A DNA stretch of 64,000 nucleotides from contig JAHLJZ010000009.1 of NCBI GenBank assembly GCA_025602915.1, forward strand, positions 434,001-498,000. Direction: 5' to 3'. Position numbers and translations under genes: made by a program. Source of the DNA: Paraphysoderma sedebokerense. Taxonomy: Eukaryota; Blastocladiomycota; Physodermatomycetes; Physodermatales; Physodermataceae. Position 1 is the first letter of the stretch; every line of letters starts with the position of its first letter. Under the pieces are notes generated by a model that worked only from the letters and a program-made list of their open reading frames with translations, ran no database searches and was not told the origin of the DNA. Below, piece by piece: positions 60,740 through 64,000 of the stretch.

Positions 60740-63097
60740 TCAATTCGCAGGACGAGACAACTTGAATAATCTTTTACGCTCGTGTAATTCAATTTTTCGA
60801 ATTTGAGCTATAATGTTCTCATGTTGTTGCTTGTATTGTTCAATCTGGGTTTGAAGGAGTTGACATGATTCCTAAAAATTCAAGTTTCGACGATCAAATT
60901 GTATGATATAATCAATAATCAATATCCAAACGTGATGATGTCAGAGATGAGGTGGGGTATAGAGGGATAAAACTAACCACTCTAGTTTCGTAATCTCTTA
61001 AAAGCGGTTCATTCCCCAACAACCCATTTTTTTCTTTCATTACTTGATTTTTTGTTCGCAATTTATCTCGTCGATGTTTGGCAAGTGGAATCGTGTCGCG
61101 TTGTCTTTCCACCATTTCGTCCAAGGATTGCAGTTCCCCTTTCAGTTCAGTATTCTCGGACTAATCAAATGAACAATAATTTAGTAAATAAAGCAATTGC
61201 AATGTGGGTGTAGTAGGGAGTTGCTGCAGAAATTGAACAATATAATATCACCTGAACAAATTGAAGTTTTTCCTTGATATGCGTTAACACCTGTACTATA
61301 TTAGTTATTTTTTTCCGTAGTTTAAGTAGTTCCTAGTATTCAAAACATTAGTTTAGGTGCGTCCATATGACCTGTTGAACTCAATTGTTCAAAGTACTTC
61401 GTTCCTCTCTTCAATTTTTTCGTTGTATGTCTGGTTTTCGATTTTTAGTTGTTCGAAATCAATCAAATGTAGCCCTTCTGCCAACTCCTCCTGCAATTAC
61501 AGTAGACAGAGAATAAATAGATTAGAATTGTTTCATATACATCCTGCATCCGACTCACAGCTTGAATGTACGGAAAAATAGATTCAACCTTTTGTCGTAG
61601 CAACAGTTCACTACGTCGTATTCTATTCCGCAATTTGATATTTTCGAGTCGCATTTGCATTACTTCCTGTTCCTTCCTCAGATCATAATTCTCCATTTGC
61701 TCGATAATCTTTTTTGACGGTATAGATAGACATCAGAATGGTAAATGTTGATTATCAGCGAAACGACTAACTAACCTTTGAAGGAATGGGTTTTCCTGTC
61801 CTACTATTACCGGCATTAACAGCAACATTGTGCTTGTATTTCCGAAATTCCTCTGATTTGAGGTTTGCTTCCACCTTCTTTTCTTCTAACTTTACTCGAA
61901 GTTCGTCAATGATCCCCTTATTGGATTCTTCGAAACGATCCTGCTCTGCTCGCATGTCTTTTAGCTGTGTGATGACACTGAGATATCTTTGTTGTTGATC
62001 TGTGGGCGCTTTGTCGACTTCATTGGGTTTGTCATCGGTCTATGAGTGATGGTGTATTTCAGTTAAGTTGAAGATATGGATAAACATGTCCCCGATGAAT
62101 TAGATTTGCCTACCCTCTTCCGTCGAAAGTAATCACCTAATCTATTCTGTAGCGACAAATTAACAGCTTTCAGTCTCTCGCGTTGGCCCAATGCAGCCTG
62201 TATCAGAGCTTTGTATGCCTCTCTATCAACTTTAAATTTTTGTGGATCTTCTTGGTTTGATGATTGCCCCATTACCTGAACTTGAGTTTCAGATTGGGTC
62301 GAGGAGTTGTCTTCAGCAAAGATGGATGTCGATTGGGTTGGTGGAATTGGAACGTCCGTGTTCATTTGGGATTGCGGCGCCAATAAATCTTGATTCAGAT
62401 TTGATGTAACTGACAATTGGTCTTTGAAAATATTAATGGATGACAATCCACCGCTTGAAATCTCCATTCTCCTAGGGTTGTCAACCCCATTTTGATCTGA
62501 ACTCTCATTAACTGTTGTTGTTTTCGTCTCATCGTATAAATTCGATACATCTGAGCGCTCCAAGTTTTGTGGAATAGTATTGTCTGTTTTGATATTGGTA
62601 TTTACTGCAATTTCTTCCGATTCTGATGTACGTCGGCTCTTGGATTTGGTGTCATGATGACTTGGAGTATCCGTCGGATCGCTGTGACCAGTGGATTCAC
62701 CAGTCGATAATTTTAAGTCAGATTCACTCGAAGGTTTCGAAATCGATTTCTTTTCTATATCTGCGTCCAAGTTGTTCGCCGAATTTGAGTCGGCTGCATC
62801 TGTAGAAATCAAGTTACCACCTGACATGATATCGGCAGGATTCGCAATTTGATTAGCAGCCAATTTCCCATTTGATTCTGAGTGTTGGGGTCGACTATCC
62901 TTTGATATTGCTTCAGGAGTTTCGATGGTCTCGTTAGTAGATGGACTGCTGCTGTGATCGGATGACTTTTCAAGTACGGAGATATCCGCCGAACTTTCAC
63001 CTAGAACACTCCCAGCAGGCAACTCCGAACTGGATGTCACAACCGTCTCAGTACCTGGCATTTCTACAGTTTCTTTTGGATTGTCTTGATCGGACAT
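60740..63097 (-). CDS. CCDC96/CFAP184-type ciliary coiled-coil protein
   Basis: CFAP184 is an axonemal coiled-coil protein that works with CCDC113/CFAP263 near the dynein regulatory region and radial spokes in motile cilia. The first 280 residues are disordered, Ser/Thr/Asp-rich; the start is taken as Met at 63097 because the frame upstream has no ATG. The coiled-coil half begins YKALIQAALGQRERLKAVNLSLQNRL, continues DELRVKLEEKKVEANLKSEEFRKYK, ENIKLRNRIRRSELLLRQKV, then the diagnostic HLIDFEQLKIENQTYNEKIEERNEE, KLRKKITNIVQVLTHIKEKLQFVQ and KHRRDKLRTKNQVMKEKNGLLGNEPLLRDYE, and ends KLSRPAN. About eight introns. Its presence points to a flagellated stage. Confidence 0.87.
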
Positions 63098-63344
63098 TGG
63101 TATCAGGTTTTTGTGTTGTATGGTTGTAAATGTGGTATTTGTGGAAAACGCGTTGGGATCCAATGCTTTTGAACTAGATTTAAGAAATATTCGCCAAATA
63201 TATTATACAGCTACAACGTTTTAAAGCATCAATACATTGCAATACAAATTGCTCTATCAATAATAAATATTTCGATATCCGATGGTATGCCCTCCCTTGT
63301 TCTTTCCGAAATCACATATGTCTCTCGCAAATGCCTCAAACATA

Positions 63345-64000
63345 CTACTGCACATGATTGGGCACAGCTTCATCGGGGTGAAGTGACCCTGAATTAATAT
63401 GCTTTTCCGGGGTTTCTTCATTCCCGTTTTTAGTGCAGGTAATATTTGATTCGTCATGTTTTTGTGAGTAGGTTTCTATTCCAACTGGACTTGGGCTTCT
63501 GACTTTAGAAGGGTTAGTATTTTTATGACCAGCAGGAACGGAATTACTATTACTGGCGGCGCGAGTATGCGCTGTCAAATCATCTGGCTTTGTCGAAGGG
63601 CGATGAGGAGGAAGTGAACCTTCCATTTTCGACGGCTGTTCATCAGTAAAAGTTCTGTGGGGCTCATCCTTATCTTTAGGCTTGTTCTCGATTTTCTTAC
63701 TTGCCACCCACGCATCGTATTCAAGGGTGACTCGTGCAACTTTTATTTTCTTATCTTCATCCGGTGATGGTATTGAAAGATTCGCCATTGTTGGTTTCGG
63801 CTTTTTCGTCATGGAAGTTGGCACAGGCAGCATTTTTTCGTCAGGGACACTTTAGGGTGAAATAAAAAGAGCAGAAAACGAGCGGGGCAATTTAAATTCC
63901 ATTTTAGATTTCGTCTTTGTCTGATTAAAAAAGCTTACTTTTCGTTCCCGACTACATTCTTCGCGGTATCGATTTTAATATCGACAGGTTGCCTTATCAA
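63345..64000 (-). CDS. C-terminal part of an unrecognised disordered protein (runs off the window)
   Basis: The last exon (to TAG at 63345-63347) and the end of the exon before it (63939-64000) are inside the window, joined by an intron at about 63843-63938. The previous exon encodes IRQPVDIKIDTAKNVVGNE and the last begins VPDEKMLPVPTSMTKKPKPT. A short conserved-looking stretch KKIKVARVTLEYDAWVASKKIENKPKDKDE is followed by a Ser/Pro/His-rich tail. No family recognised. The tail of 160 residues is hydrophilic, with SPSP motifs. Confidence 0.55.

Overview
The window is a gene-dense nuclear segment of a eukaryote, most likely a zoosporic (flagellated) fungus of the chytrid type. The genes carry many short GT-AG introns, mostly about 50-130 nt, AT-rich spacers and very short gaps. 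Fungal-looking families are an OLE1-type desaturase with a C-terminal cytochrome b5 domain, an APP1/DUF2183 phosphatase, a SigF-like NTF2 protein and an Apd1/Aim32 (Suc_Fer) protein. A CCDC96/CFAP184-type ciliary coiled-coil protein and metazoan-like genes (MARK-type kinase with UBA and KA1, NECAP, ALDH8A1, EIF1AD, CENP-X) argue for an early-diverging flagellated lineage. This placement is inference; no species is claimed. TAA, TAG and TGA all end genes, so the code is standard.

Layout: 1-2558 ABCC transporter (5' cut by the window edge); 2909-4592 NIF/SCP phosphatase; 4892-6309 (-) secreted-looking APP1 phosphatase; 6834-8964 (-) ALDH8-type dehydrogenase; 9248-10003 sugar O-acetyltransferase; 10270-11095 (-) SigF-like NTF2 protein; 11191-12779 (-) SET-domain protein; 12936-15546 NOL11/Utp8-like; 15648-17686 (-) unknown; 18079-19325 ClpP; 19572-21158 (-) NECAP; 21364-22579 proteasome alpha2; 23452-25153 stearoyl-CoA desaturase with an in-frame stop before its cytochrome b5 domain; 25535-29821 AP-3 delta; 30306-32690 (-) MARK kinase; 33507-33833 small mitochondrial protein; 34081-34400 CENP-X; 34641-36031 Suc_Fer/adrenodoxin fusion; 36116-45703 GCN1; 45822-48007 (-) TBCE; 48381-48850 (-) small membrane protein; 48866-49170 (-) small coiled-coil protein; 49322-50008 EIF1AD; 50266-50977 (-) mitoribosomal mL43; 51514-53003 (-) unknown; 53922-58529 MSH2; 58840-60015 basic unknown; 60740-63097 (-) CFAP184; 63345-64000 (-) partial unknown.

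Most genes are housekeeping and do not form one pathway. Loose themes are mitochondrial function (ClpP, mL43, the small membrane protein, the ferredoxin fusion), vesicle coats (NECAP, AP-3 delta), translation and ribosome biogenesis (GCN1, EIF1AD, NOL11-like) and genome upkeep (MSH2, CENP-X). I saw no transposon, retroelement, virus-like element, CRISPR array, tRNA or rRNA. The most notable points are the desaturase stop codon, the double iron-sulfur fusion protein, an RFX-type X-box 18 bp upstream of the GCN1 ATG, a Cys in the MSH2 P-loop where Met is almost universal, and a three-copy 10-bp tandem repeat in the MSH2 upstream region.
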